34,523 nt of DNA from a virus, in the IMG/VR virus record IMGVR_UViG_3300019763_000207, positions 1 through 34,523 of that record. One strand, written 5' to 3'. Under the pieces are notes generated by a model that worked only from the letters and a program-made list of their open reading frames with translations, had not been told where the DNA came from and ran no database searches. The number at the start of each line of letters is the position of its first letter. Position 1 is the stretch's first letter. Position numbers and translations under genes: made by a program. Positions 7,026 to 15,121 of the stretch are shown piece after piece.

Positions 7026-8081
7026 GTGAAGACTGAGACTAGAAAAAAAACAATTCATTATAAAAATGCGGTTTTTACAAATTCTGAAATAAGCCTTCAG
7101 GATTTATTAGAGGTTTTAGTTGATAAAGACGAGGCTGTATTCAATGTAGGCGGACGAGTAGAAAATATAGACGCAGATAATACGAGCAAAAGATTTATTA
7201 ATCATCATAAAAACTTTAGTGGTATGTTTTTTGGGCAATTGATATTTCTAGAGCATGGGAAAAGCCAAGAATTAATAGAAGTAGATGCAGAAGCGCAATT
7301 TTGTAATATAAAAAGCTTACTCCCTTCAAGTATTAAGTATGCTAATGAGACCTCGGAAGAGGCTGAGGCAAAACGACGTGAGTTCATTAATTCTTTTCTA
7401 TATTTCGGCGTTTTTGGTAACCACCTTGTTGTTTTGCAGTCTGCGGCGTTACGTACACGTGAACTGGAAACACATTTAAATTGGTTGCTTGGCACAAAGA
7501 CCAGTAAAATCCCTAATAAGTCTGCTCTAGTTTTACAAGGTAAACCAACTCTAGAGACTATTAAAAAAGTTGAAAAAACGCCTGTTAAAAAAATAAAAAT
7601 AGGTTCGCCTATCGATACTGTAGACTCAGTTGATGAAAAGATAGAGAACAAATCATTAATATTGAAAGATAGTTACCAAACCAAAACTGTAAAATATAAA
7701 CCTACAGGTATGGGTATGGATGTAGTAAAAGCAATACTAGGTGATAATGTATTCAATAAGTTAAGTTTTGATGACTCGCTAGATGAGGCTAATCTAAAGG
7801 TTAATCTAGAAATAACATACAGTCGAAAGACATCAAGCCAAGGCCAAAAAGTTTTAGATGATATAGCTACCTCGATGCGTCACATTGATGACGCTGATGT
7901 TAAAATAGACTTAGTGGGTGGCGGCACCATACATGGAAAAGATTTGAAACTATCTGGTGATATCAGCGTTAAAATGATTAAAGGTAAAGTCGATGAAAAT
8001 GATCTTTACCACCAGATGCATGCTTGGCTAGTTTCAAAAATAGATGATAAAGAAATTGAGCTAGAAGATGATCCCGAATAA
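7026..8081 (+). CDS. Unknown 351-aa accessory protein, candidate defence/exclusion component
   Basis: A 351-aa protein starting with GTG behind TAAGGA (about 7 nt). No family is recognised. It divides into an N-terminal domain (1-155) that ends in a hydrophobic and basic segment (FGVFGNHLVVLQS, then RTRELETHLNWLL), a Lys/Thr-rich low-complexity linker (about 160-215), and a C-terminal domain (about 220-351) with strand-like stretches, a VGGGT motif and an acidic end. No signal peptide or membrane segment is seen. It is clearly more AT-rich than the phage structural genes. It follows the repressor by 59 nt on the same strand, so it is likely transcribed in the lysogen, perhaps from a weak promoter in the AT-rich gap. 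Its last 14 nt overlap the membrane-protein gene, pointing to one functional unit. Confidence 0.7.
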   Translation: MKTETRKKTIHYKNAVFTNSEISLQDLLEVLVDKDEAVFNVGGRVENIDADNTSKRFINHHKNFSGMFFGQLIFLEHGKSQELIEVDAEAQFCNIKSLLPSSIKYANETSEEAEAKRREFINSFLYFGVFGNHLVVLQSAALRTRELETHLNWLLGTKTSKIPNKSALVLQGKPTLETIKKVEKTPVKKIKIGSPIDTVDSVDEKIENKSLILKDSYQTKTVKYKPTGMGMDVVKAILGDNVFNKLSFDDSLDEANLKVNLEITYSRKTSSQGQKVLDDIATSMRHIDDADVKIDLVGGGTIHGKDLKLSGDISVKMIKGKVDENDLYHQMHAWLVSKIDDKEIELEDDPE

Positions 8082-8619
8082 TTCTAAAGATGCACAACTA
8101 GGTTGGACAGGTATAGGGTTTTTAGGAATCCTAGCGAGCTGCTTAGTTGGTGGAATAATTGGTAGATCTATTGGTTCTAGTTTACAAACAGTTAATAGTT
8201 TGCCATGGATTTTGGTCACGATACAATTAGCTGTTATACCTTTTACACTAATAGTTAGATCTAAAGTAGGCGAAGTAAGAGAGATAGAGGGGCTATCTGC
8301 TACTGAAGAGAGAAGGCTGGAGAGAATAGTTCGTGAAAAAATACATCAATTCGATACAGCTATAATATCATTTCTTATCATGGCTATTATATCTGTCACA
8401 GCTTTATTAATAGGAAGTAGTGACGAATCTTTAATTAGAATAGCGTTTTCAGTCGTTTTTTCTTTTGCATTTATATGTATTTTTTCATTTTGGTTAATAC
8501 TTAAAGAATCATCAGAAATTGATGTTTTTAAATCCGATATGTTGAAACGAAGGGCAAGAAAAAAGAAGGCAAAGGCTGCTATTAATAGTTTAAAAAAAAA
8601 GAAGATTGAATTAGCTTAG
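8068..8619 (+). CDS. Four-TM membrane protein partnered with the 351-aa protein
   Basis: A 183-aa protein with four hydrophobic segments (about 12-33, 46-64, 97-116, 122-146). A charged cytoplasm-like loop with REIEGLSATEERRLER lies between the second and third, and a strongly basic tail ends the protein (about 160-181). Its start lies 14 nt inside the preceding gene, implying coupled translation. The Lys/Arg tail is expected to be cytoplasmic and could touch nucleic acid or membrane lipid. Two-gene units of a soluble protein and a small multi-TM protein are common in phage exclusion and abortive systems, so that role is the leading hypothesis. It has no similarity I can name. Confidence 0.7.
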   Translation: MIPNNSKDAQLGWTGIGFLGILASCLVGGIIGRSIGSSLQTVNSLPWILVTIQLAVIPFTLIVRSKVGEVREIEGLSATEERRLERIVREKIHQFDTAIISFLIMAIISVTALLIGSSDESLIRIAFSVVFSFAFICIFSFWLILKESSEIDVFKSDMLKRRARKKKAKAAINSLKKKKIELA

Positions 8620-8623
8620 ATAT

Positions 8624-9061
8624 TTAGTTCTCACACCAATCTCTTTTATCGCCATAACGGGAATAAAAACGCTGGCTTTCAATCATCTTGATGAATGGCT
8701 TTTTATCGATGTACACATCGGCAATCACGCGGAAGTACATACCCCTGCGGATGTTCTTTAGCTCCACTACTTTAGCAGATCTTAGCTTACTGACCAGAAA
8801 CTGCTTAGCTTCCCTGGCTAATTTTTTCTCATAGCTACATTTCCCACGCATCTCAGGTGTATCTAGCTCGTTGATACGAATGGTTATGCTTTTACCTACT
8901 ATGGCTGGCCACTGGTCTATGTCAACTTTGAAAGAGTCACCATCAATAACAGTACCAACATTGGAAACGGTAATATTGCCATAGTCTTGCACTGCATAGA
9001 CTGGCGATAAAAATAATATAGTGAATAGGGAAAGTACTGTTTTTTTTCTGCTATGTTTCAT
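8624..9061 (-). CDS. Exported SNase-type (thermonuclease family) nuclease
   Basis: A 145-aa protein with a signal peptide (basic start, hydrophobic core, cut expected near VYA, residue 23) and an SNase fold. The active-site pattern of staphylococcal nuclease is intact: DGDSF with Asp42, Arg62 and Asp67 and Glu70 in IRINELDTPE (the same 5- and 3-residue spacing as R35/D40/E43), and Arg111 in the YFRV segment. Cys75 and Cys143 could form a disulfide. It should hydrolyse DNA or RNA in the periplasm or outside the cell. Its start overlaps the two-TM gene by 11 nt, and its stop is only 4 nt from the stop of the convergent gene, with no terminator between. Possible roles are destroying incoming phage DNA or nucleotide scavenging after lysis. 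Confidence 0.85.
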   Translation of the reverse strand: MKHSRKKTVLSLFTILFLSPVYAVQDYGNITVSNVGTVIDGDSFKVDIDQWPAIVGKSITIRINELDTPEMRGKCSYEKKLAREAKQFLVSKLRSAKVVELKNIRRGMYFRVIADVYIDKKPFIKMIESQRFYSRYGDKRDWCEN

Positions 9062-10076
9062 TTTCTTCTTTAATAATTAATTCGGCAATTATTTGATTTA
9101 TGCTTTTTTTATTAGGCTGATCAAGCAAGCTTTCTTCTAAACTTATACTGTGATCAGGAAAGCAAAAACTTCTTAAATTTAAGTCTTGTTGAATATAAGA
9201 TTTGGCAAAATTCATTATATCTGAAGGCATTGTGCTAAAATCAATATCCGTCCATGGGCTTTCTTCAGTTAAATATATTTTCCATTTTTTTGGCATGGCT
9301 ATATTTTTTGTAGAAATAATATTCAATCGAGAAGCGCAATAAATCAAAGTTCCTATAAATTGAACCAGCAATGTTCTATATCTTTCATCATCTTTATTGT
9401 ATAGCTCAACTAGTTTGTAGTTTATTCCGACCAGCCTAGCTGTGTTTGCATTGATGTATTCATAGTATAAGTTAGAGTCAAATATATAATCTAACTCGTC
9501 TTCAATTTCTACTGTGTGGGTTTTTTCTTCTATAGTCCTCTTTTTAAATATAAATGGCTTTATTTCAATAATCGAGACCCCATCTCCTAATGATGTTTCT
9601 TCATGGACGCAGTTTGGGTCTATATAGTTCGATACTATTTCTACATTATGAGGGGTGTTATTAGGAAAGAGCTTTTTGTAAAACAAAGGTTTGTTTTGTA
9701 CTTTAATGTTTTTAAAGTCATTTTCTATCTCAGTTATAACTTTATAAAACTCGGCCCTATGATCTATAAAGTTTTTAAATTTATTCTGGTCTAAGGCCAA
9801 CTTTATTTGACTTTTTGTTTGTTCGCTTCTATGAATTATCGCTATGAAACCTGCTATAGCTAAACCGGATGATGCTATCTTGAACGGTAGTTCTAAATAA
9901 TATGAAAAGTTTTTTATGCAATCTAGGGATGAGCATATTACATATAGATCGTTACTAATTATTATTGTCAATAAAGAAAATATTGTAGCAAAAATGGTTA
10001 CGATAATTGTTAATTTAAAAGATTTTAATTCGGTAATTGATTCATTCAGATGCTCATCGTTATATTTTCTTTTCAC
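9051..10076 (-). CDS. Two-TM protein with large cytoplasmic domain, putative abortive-infection/exclusion partner
   Basis: A 341-aa protein starting with GTG behind GGAGG. Two N-terminal membrane segments (about 22-41 and 65-82, with Cys48 and Cys53 in the short outer loop) are followed by a long, probably cytoplasmic, helical and charged domain. The layout of two TM segments then HRSEQTKSQIKLALDQNKF recalls membrane effectors of Abi-type and retron-associated proteins, but I cannot assign a Pfam family. The gene is very AT-rich, which marks recent acquisition. It starts 35 nt after late gene D with no terminator visible, so it may be read with the late operon, and it overlaps the nuclease gene downstream. 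Confidence 0.7.
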   Translation of the reverse strand: MKRKYNDEHLNESITELKSFKLTIIVTIFATIFSLLTIIISNDLYVICSSLDCIKNFSYYLELPFKIASSGLAIAGFIAIIHRSEQTKSQIKLALDQNKFKNFIDHRAEFYKVITEIENDFKNIKVQNKPLFYKKLFPNNTPHNVEIVSNYIDPNCVHEETSLGDGVSIIEIKPFIFKKRTIEEKTHTVEIEDELDYIFDSNLYYEYINANTARLVGINYKLVELYNKDDERYRTLLVQFIGTLIYCASRLNIISTKNIAMPKKWKIYLTEESPWTDIDFSTMPSDIMNFAKSYIQQDLNLRSFCFPDHSISLEESLLDQPNKKSINQIIAELIIKEENET

Positions 10077-10111
10077 TATACACGACCTCCATTCGTCTGA
10101 GGCCTATCATG

Positions 10112-11098
10112 TTACGTTTGCACTTCCATTTCAACCCGCGTTGTAAACCCTGTATCTCCCATCATGTGCACCACACGGCTGGTGATCCAATTGATGGCTT
10201 TAATCTCTTGCTTGAATGAGCCTTGCAGTACCACGGGGGTTTCTGGGTATAGCGTGGCGATACCGTGGGCGAGTGTATAGGTTAGCTGATGTTCGCCTTG
10301 CTGCACTTTTTGCCATTCGGCTTTGGCGGCGGTTTCGGCTTCGGCTTTTGTGGCATAGGTGTGGCGCAGTACTTTTAAATTACCTACCGCGCCAACCACT
10401 ATCTTATGCAGGGTGGCGTTCTTTTTTTCGTTCCATTGTGTTTGTACGCCGGTGTAGTCATGTTCGCGATCGCGGCGGCTATAGTGGTGCTGGTCGCCTT
10501 GGTTACGTTGTAAATAAACCGGCGCTATGTCTATACCGCTCGCGGTGGTACCGGATCCTTTGGGCGTAAACAGTAAACGACCAGCTTTTATGGTGCTAAC
10601 GGCATTGTGCCGGCTGCCTAAGCGTGCGAGTAGGTTTAAATCGCTTTCGTTGGTTTGGTCTAGGTGTTCAATTGTGTAGGTGGCTAGATTGCTGTTAATC
10701 ACGGGTGCTAGGCCGTTGCGCTTGGCAATGGTGGTGAGGATGTCGCCTAGTGTGAGGGCGTGCCAGCTTTGTTCGCGTTTCTCTTTGATGGTGCTTTTGT
10801 AGTCGGCAGAGCGTGCGCGAATGGTGAGTGTGTCGGGTGTGCCGCTATGCTCGATCTCATCTACTGTAAATAGCCCTTTATTGACTAAATCCCCTGTGTA
10901 ACCCATCCAGAGTTCGATGCTGGCGGCGGCCGCTGGCAGTGTGAGCAGTCCGTCGCTGTCGTCGAGTGTTATATCTAGCTGGTCGGCTTTGTCACTGCGC
11001 TCGTCGGTTAGAGTGAGGTTGATTAGGCGTTTTTGTATTTGGCCGCTGACGTTAACGCCATTAATTAGAATGGTATACGCGGGGGTTTTTGTGCTCAT
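10112..11098 (-). CDS. D: Tail/baseplate hub protein gpD
   Basis: A 328-aa homologue of P2 gpD, the hub that caps the tail tube above the spike and is structurally related to T4 gp27. The N-terminus (PAYTILINGVNVSGQIQKRLINLTLTDERSDKADQLDITLDD) and the later IEHSGTPDTLTIRARSADYK segment are typical of the phage late control D family (shown here in shortened reading). It starts in an overlap with the gpU stop. In P2, ogr follows D; here the accessory pair 9051-10076/8624-9061 does. Confidence 0.9.
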   Translation of the reverse strand: MSTKTPAYTILINGVNVSGQIQKRLINLTLTDERSDKADQLDITLDDSDGLLTLPAAAASIELWMGYTGDLVNKGLFTVDEIEHSGTPDTLTIRARSADYKSTIKEKREQSWHALTLGDILTTIAKRNGLAPVINSNLATYTIEHLDQTNESDLNLLARLGSRHNAVSTIKAGRLLFTPKGSGTTASGIDIAPVYLQRNQGDQHHYSRRDREHDYTGVQTQWNEKKNATLHKIVVGAVGNLKVLRHTYATKAEAETAAKAEWQKVQQGEHQLTYTLAHGIATLYPETPVVLQGSFKQEIKAINWITSRVVHMMGDTGFTTRVEMEVQT

Positions 11099-11523
11099 AG
11101 CAGTAGGGTGCTTGCGTCGGTTATAAGGCCCACTTGGTCGATGCGGTTGTCGTCTACACGGCTCAGTGTCAGGTTAAACGTAATACGGCGGGGCGTACCA
11201 TCCGGCCAGAATAAGGTTTTGGTTTCGGTGAGGTTGTGGATTTCCCACAGCCCAAATACTGCACCGGTCCCGGAGATTAGAATATAAGGGGCCCCTTGGT
11301 CGCCCATGTAGCGCAGGGTATCGATGCTGGCGGCATCGCCGGTTAGCTCGGGTGCTACCCAGCCGCTCACGGTGATGGTGTCGGTACCTTGGCCAATGAA
11401 CTGGCTGGCGGGGCGCTCGCCCACTCGGCTATTACTGGCATAGCGCCAATCAGTAGCGCGCTGCAGTTCCTGGTACGCGACTGTATTGATACTGAATACA
11501 AACTGGCCTAAACACAGCTGCAT
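11095..11523 (-). CDS. U: Tail protein gpU
   Basis: A 142-aa homologue of P2 gpU, a tail-completion/tail-tube-terminating protein. It has the family pattern of early aromatic QLCLGQFVFSI, then FIGQGTDTITVSG, then RITFNLTLSRVDD near the end. The start at 11523 has GAGGAT inside the end of gene T, 3 nt after T stops. It is co-translated with T and D in the FI-D late operon. Confidence 0.88.
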   Translation of the reverse strand: MQLCLGQFVFSINTVAYQELQRATDWRYASNSRVGERPASQFIGQGTDTITVSGWVAPELTGDAASIDTLRYMGDQGAPYILISGTGAVFGLWEIHNLTETKTLFWPDGTPRRITFNLTLSRVDDNRIDQVGLITDASTLLL

Positions 11524-11526
11524 GGA

Positions 11527-14043
11527 TTAATCCTCGTCTGATAGGTTGCTACGGCGGCTGGCCGCGTGTTGGTGTTGGAGCTTGGCAAGTTCGGTAGCTA
11601 CTAGGCGCGCCAATGCTTGTTCGTCCATGCCAGTGGCGGCGTGCACATGGATAGCGCCAACGCTAATGCTGCTGCCAGCTGTTTGTGCGGCACGGGCTTG
11701 CAATGGTGGGCGGTTATCAAACGCGGAAGCACCCATGCTCATGGAGCCGATCGCTAGCCCAGCACCGACGTTTTTAACGCGCTGGCTCATGTTCATTAAC
11801 GGGCGCAGCGTATTACGATTGTTGCCTAAGCCTTTTTCCAGCCCTGCCATGACATCGGATCCGTGGTTAATGAACACACGCGAGGGTGAGCGGATACCGA
11901 GCTTGTCTTTAAACCAATCGCTGGCGCTGCTGGCCACGCCGGTGATGCTCGACTTTAGATCGCCCAGTTTGTTTTTTATGCCATCGATTAAGCCGTTAAT
12001 GAGCATGCTGCCAAACTCGGTAAATTTGCCGGGTAACTCGATGCCCAGTGAGTCGAGTGCGTGTTGAATGGATTGATACAAGATGCCCAGTGGTGACCAG
12101 TTAAGCAGCAGCGCTAGGATGTCCAGCAAACCGCCATCGAACGCAGTTTTAATCTCGGCCCAGAGGTTTTTAAAAAAGGCTTTTACCGGCTCCCAATTTT
12201 TATAGATGATGAACGCGGCCGTGGCGATGCCGGTAATGGTTAGGCCGATGGGGTTAGTTATAAGAAATAGGCTAAGCGCGCGTAATGCGGTAAGTACTGC
12301 GGGCAGTGCTTTTTTTGCTAGTGGGAGTAATGCGGTTATTCGTAAAGTGGTGAATAATTTTAAGAGTGTACCCAAGCCCATCATGACGCCAGCCGCGGCT
12401 AACCCAACACTACTAAGCACAGCCACCACGGCGGCTAATACGCCAGCCCATTTAATAATACCGGCTGTCAGCTCTGGGTTTGCTTGTGTCCATTGGCCAA
12501 TAGTGCGCACCAGTGCGGTCGCGTCTTGAATGAGTTGTCGAATAGGCCCGTCTTTGGTTTCTTCTAAGCCGATGAGTACATCCGACCATGCGGAACGGAA
12601 GGCTTTTAAATCGCCCCGTGCATTGTCTGACATAATGCTAGCGGTAGCGGCGGCTTCGCCTTTAGCCGCTTTAATAATGTTTAAAAACTTGGTGAGCTCG
12701 CCCTGTTTAGCTTGGTTGACTAATACGGACAACGCTCCGAAGGCTTCATCGCCTGCAATATCTTTAAACAGCCCAGCTTTTTGTGCATCTCCCAGCCCTT
12801 GGGTAGCATTGGATAACTGCTTGATAATGCCGATCATCGGTAGCAGGTTACCGTTGGCATCCAGTGTTTGAATATTAAGCTCAGTGAGTGCAGCTAATGC
12901 GTCTTTGGGTGGTGCCGCGATACGACCATATATAGCTCTCAGTGCAGTTCCGGCCATGCTGCCTTGTATACCGGCATCGCCTAGTTTACCCGCCAATGCG
13001 GATACTTCGTTTATGCTACCGCCCAGCTCGCTGGCGATAGGGGCGACATAACCCATGGTTTCACCCAGCATTTGCAGTGTGGTATTGGAGCGGGTGAAAG
13101 TGGCGGTTAGTGTATCGCCCACCATGCCCATTTGGTTAGCGTTGAGTTTAAAACCGGTGAGTATGTTGGAGCTTATATCAGCCGCTTCGCCTAGCTCGGT
13201 CCCTGCCGATTTAGCCAGGGACAACATACCCGGCATAGCGTCTAAAATAGACTGCGGCGTAAAACCGGCCATCGCTAGATAACTTTGCCCGCTAGCGGCC
13301 TCGCTGGCAGTAAACGAGGTAGCGGCACCCAATGTCCGTGCTTGTACCCTCAGGGCTACCATACGCTCGTTTTCTTTATTTAAGCGCGTGAGTGCTTGCA
13401 CTTGGCTCATGGCTGCGTCGAAGTCGAACCCTTCATTAACTAAACCGGCCACGCCACCGGCGGCGCGTTGGCCAGCGTAGAGTCCGACGGCGCTTTTAGC
13501 AGCTAATACTGCACCACGCGATTGCAATTGGCTGTAGCGTTTTTGTGCGGTCGCGAGTTTGTTTAGCCGTGCGTGTTGATGTTCGATAGCTGCATTGGTT
13601 TGTTTGATGCGTGTATTGAGCTGCTGCTGATGATTATCTAATGAGCCGGTACTTATCCCCGCATTTTTTAACGCCGCTTTTAATGTAATGAGTTTTTGGC
13701 GGTTAAGTTCGTGAGTCTTAGCGAGCTTGTCGGCCACGGTTGTAGCGGCTTTAAACCGTTTGGTCATTGCTGCTGTTGGTACGCCGTTAGCGGATATTTC
13801 GTCAGTGAGGCTCTCGACTTTGCGTCGTGCGTATGACAACTGGTCGGCAGTTTCTTTAGTAGCTGAAGATACTTTCTCAAAACTGCTGATGTCACGCTGT
13901 TGGCGCTGCAATTGCCGCAAGGCATCGCGGCTGGCTTTGAGCTGCTTGGCGGTTTTGCTGCTGTCTAGGCCAATCTTTTTAAGCGGGGCGCTAGCTTTGT
14001 TGAGTGTTTCTAAAACTAGCTGGAGCTTTAAACTGTTGTTCAT
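11527..14043 (-). CDS. T: Tail tape measure protein gpT
   Basis: An 838-aa tape measure protein that sets tail length and probably helps DNA cross the membrane. The first 180 residues are coiled coil, residues about 190-460 are the conserved phage tape-measure core (FTASEAASGQSYLAMAGF, GTALRAIYGRIAAPPKDA), and hydrophobic Ala/Leu/Ile segments cover roughly 520-620. A C-terminal part carries the DKLGIRSPSRVF motif often seen at the end of such proteins. The length is close to P2 gpT (815 aa), so a tail of about P2 length is expected. The start has GAGGAC upstream, in the end of E'. Confidence 0.92.
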   Translation of the reverse strand: MNNSLKLQLVLETLNKASAPLKKIGLDSSKTAKQLKASRDALRQLQRQQRDISSFEKVSSATKETADQLSYARRKVESLTDEISANGVPTAAMTKRFKAATTVADKLAKTHELNRQKLITLKAALKNAGISTGSLDNHQQQLNTRIKQTNAAIEHQHARLNKLATAQKRYSQLQSRGAVLAAKSAVGLYAGQRAAGGVAGLVNEGFDFDAAMSQVQALTRLNKENERMVALRVQARTLGAATSFTASEAASGQSYLAMAGFTPQSILDAMPGMLSLAKSAGTELGEAADISSNILTGFKLNANQMGMVGDTLTATFTRSNTTLQMLGETMGYVAPIASELGGSINEVSALAGKLGDAGIQGSMAGTALRAIYGRIAAPPKDALAALTELNIQTLDANGNLLPMIGIIKQLSNATQGLGDAQKAGLFKDIAGDEAFGALSVLVNQAKQGELTKFLNIIKAAKGEAAATASIMSDNARGDLKAFRSAWSDVLIGLEETKDGPIRQLIQDATALVRTIGQWTQANPELTAGIIKWAGVLAAVVAVLSSVGLAAAGVMMGLGTLLKLFTTLRITALLPLAKKALPAVLTALRALSLFLITNPIGLTITGIATAAFIIYKNWEPVKAFFKNLWAEIKTAFDGGLLDILALLLNWSPLGILYQSIQHALDSLGIELPGKFTEFGSMLINGLIDGIKNKLGDLKSSITGVASSASDWFKDKLGIRSPSRVFINHGSDVMAGLEKGLGNNRNTLRPLMNMSQRVKNVGAGLAIGSMSMGASAFDNRPPLQARAAQTAGSSISVGAIHVHAATGMDEQALARLVATELAKLQHQHAASRRSNLSDED

Positions 14044-14048
14044 CTGCT

Positions 14049-14168
14049 TTAGTCCTCAGATGCGCTGTACCGAACCCGCGCCCGCTCGCGCCATTGCATT
14101 AATTCTTCGAGTTCATATTCAGCCATGTCGGCCGGTGTCCAATGGAACACCAGCGCGATATCGGCCAT
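14049..14168 (-). CDS. E': GpE-family tail protein E' (39 aa), normally made as a frameshift extension of E
   Basis: A 39-aa segment (MADIALVFHWTPADMAEYEL and on) that is unmistakably the GpE family, the E' part of the P2 tail assembly chaperone. Its ATG has no convincing ribosome site. The frame is open upstream to the slippery T-run in gene E, and a -1 shift there joins the two exactly. So it is mostly expected as the C-terminus of the E+E' fusion, which chaperones the tape measure as in P2 and lambda G/GT. Confidence 0.88.
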   Translation of the reverse strand: MADIALVFHWTPADMAEYELEELMQWRERARVRYSASED

Positions 14169-14176
14169 GGCCTCGT

Positions 14177-14500
14177 CTACGCTTCGAGGGTAGCCAGTTT
14201 GGCCTTTTTGATAAAAAAACTGGCAGTCTCAGTGCCTAGTTCCACTAGATCGGCGGGGTCTAGTTCGGATACCTCGGCCTCGGTGAGCGATGGAACGGTG
14301 ATGCGCGGCAACAGCTTATGCATTGCGTTAATGTCTAGGCTTAACACGTCTTGCAGGTTCAGACCGCGCAGCTCGCCAGAGCGGGGTCGGCGTACTTGCA
14401 ACTCGCTGATTGTGTGTTTGCCCCGCACGATAGGTACGTCTAAAACGACTGTGGTGCGTTCTGAATTTGTTGTCGTTGGTTTTTCAGTTTCAGTGGTCAT
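14177..14500 (-). CDS. E: Tail assembly protein gpE with -1 frameshift site
   Basis: A 107-aa homologue of P2 gpE from the ATG at 14500, which has AAGGGA upstream; the longer frame only adds hydrophobic codons behind the terminator. The N-terminus is Thr/Glu-rich, followed by the conserved RRPRSGELRGLNLQDV core. Near the end the mRNA reads AGT TTT TTT ATC (T7 at 14213-14219). It makes a short E, or an E+E' fusion by frameshifting. Confidence 0.88.
   Translation of the reverse strand: MTTETEKPTTTNSERTTVVLDVPIVRGKHTISELQVRRPRSGELRGLNLQDVLSLDINAMHKLLPRITVPSLTEAEVSELDPADLVELGTETASFFIKKAKLATLEA
14213..14219 (-). promoter_or_regulatory. Programmed -1 ribosomal frameshift site in E
   Basis: Seven T on the - strand in the frame AGT TTT TTT ATC. 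A slip back by one lets the ribosome continue TAT CAA AAA GGC and stay open through the E' start to the E' stop at 14049, giving an E+E' fusion. P2 uses a similar T-run (T6G) for the same purpose. The geometry is T_TTT_TTT, the X_XXY_YYZ form. Confidence 0.85.
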
Positions 14501-14540
14501 GTGGTGCGTCCCTTTAAAAAAATAGAAGATAAAAAACAGC

Positions 14541-14565
14541 AAAAAATGGGCGGAAGGCTCCGCCC
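14541..14565 (-). terminator. Intrinsic terminator/attenuator between FII and E
   Basis: On the - strand GGGCGGA (14565-14559), a 4-nt loop, TCCGCCC (14554-14548), then A and six T (14546-14541). It lies after the tube gene and before E. Partial stopping here would leave sheath and tube mRNA in excess over E, T, U and D, as their copy numbers in the tail require. Confidence 0.75.
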
Positions 14566-14600
14566 AAAGCGCTGCTTGGTGCTCTTTTAATCGTATGTGT

Positions 14601-15110
14601 TTACACGCCGATCGCTTTGCGGTGATCAGCCAACAAATCGACGCCGTTCACTTTTTCGATCATGTTGATGATGTCGATTTCGATAATATCTTCGTTATCT
14701 ACCGTTAGGCGGTAGTAGCTCAGCTCGATAACGGCTTTGTGAGCGGTGTTATCGCCTGTTTTAGCCGTGGCCATGTCGAGTTCGCTGTGGCGCCCGCGCG
14801 TGGTGACTTCTACGGCTGAGATAGTGCCGGTATCTTCACGCTGATAAGAGCCAGCAAAACGCGCCAGTACACCATCGTGCGTGGCGGTACCAAAGGTTTT
14901 GAGTACGTCTAGGCTAATGCCGCCGAGTGTGTACTCCATTGATAGGGCTTCCATGCCATGATCGACTTTGATGGGGGCGTTCATACCGCCGGCGCGGTAG
15001 TCTTCCATTTGGCGTGTAAGCTTGGGCAGCACGACTTCATCGACTTGGCCGAGGTAGCTGATACCGTCTAGAAAGAGGTTCATGTGTTTAAGTTTGCGTG
15101 GCATTGCCAT
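14601..15110 (-). CDS. FII: Major tail tube protein gpFII
   Basis: A 169-aa homologue of P2 FII, which polymerises as the inner tail tube. The N-terminus (PRKLKHMNLFLDG, YLGQVDEVVLPKLTRQMEDYRAGGM) is diagnostic of the family. The start at 15110 has AAGGAG 8 nt upstream. It follows the sheath gene by 11 nt and is followed by a terminator-like hairpin. Confidence 0.93.
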   Translation of the reverse strand: MAMPRKLKHMNLFLDGISYLGQVDEVVLPKLTRQMEDYRAGGMNAPIKVDHGMEALSMEYTLGGISLDVLKTFGTATHDGVLARFAGSYQREDTGTISAVEVTTRGRHSELDMATAKTGDNTAHKAVIELSYYRLTVDNEDIIEIDIINMIEKVNGVDLLADHRKAIGV

Positions 15111-15121
15111 AGTTCAGCTCC

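Noticed and set aside
9051-10076. Retron or other reverse-transcriptase system around the two-TM protein
   Set aside because: No reverse transcriptase gene or ncRNA-like msr/msd structure lies beside it.
11546-12529. Long + strand open frames opposite the tape measure gene
   Set aside because: They are antisense shadows of gene T, with no ribosome sites and no family resemblance.
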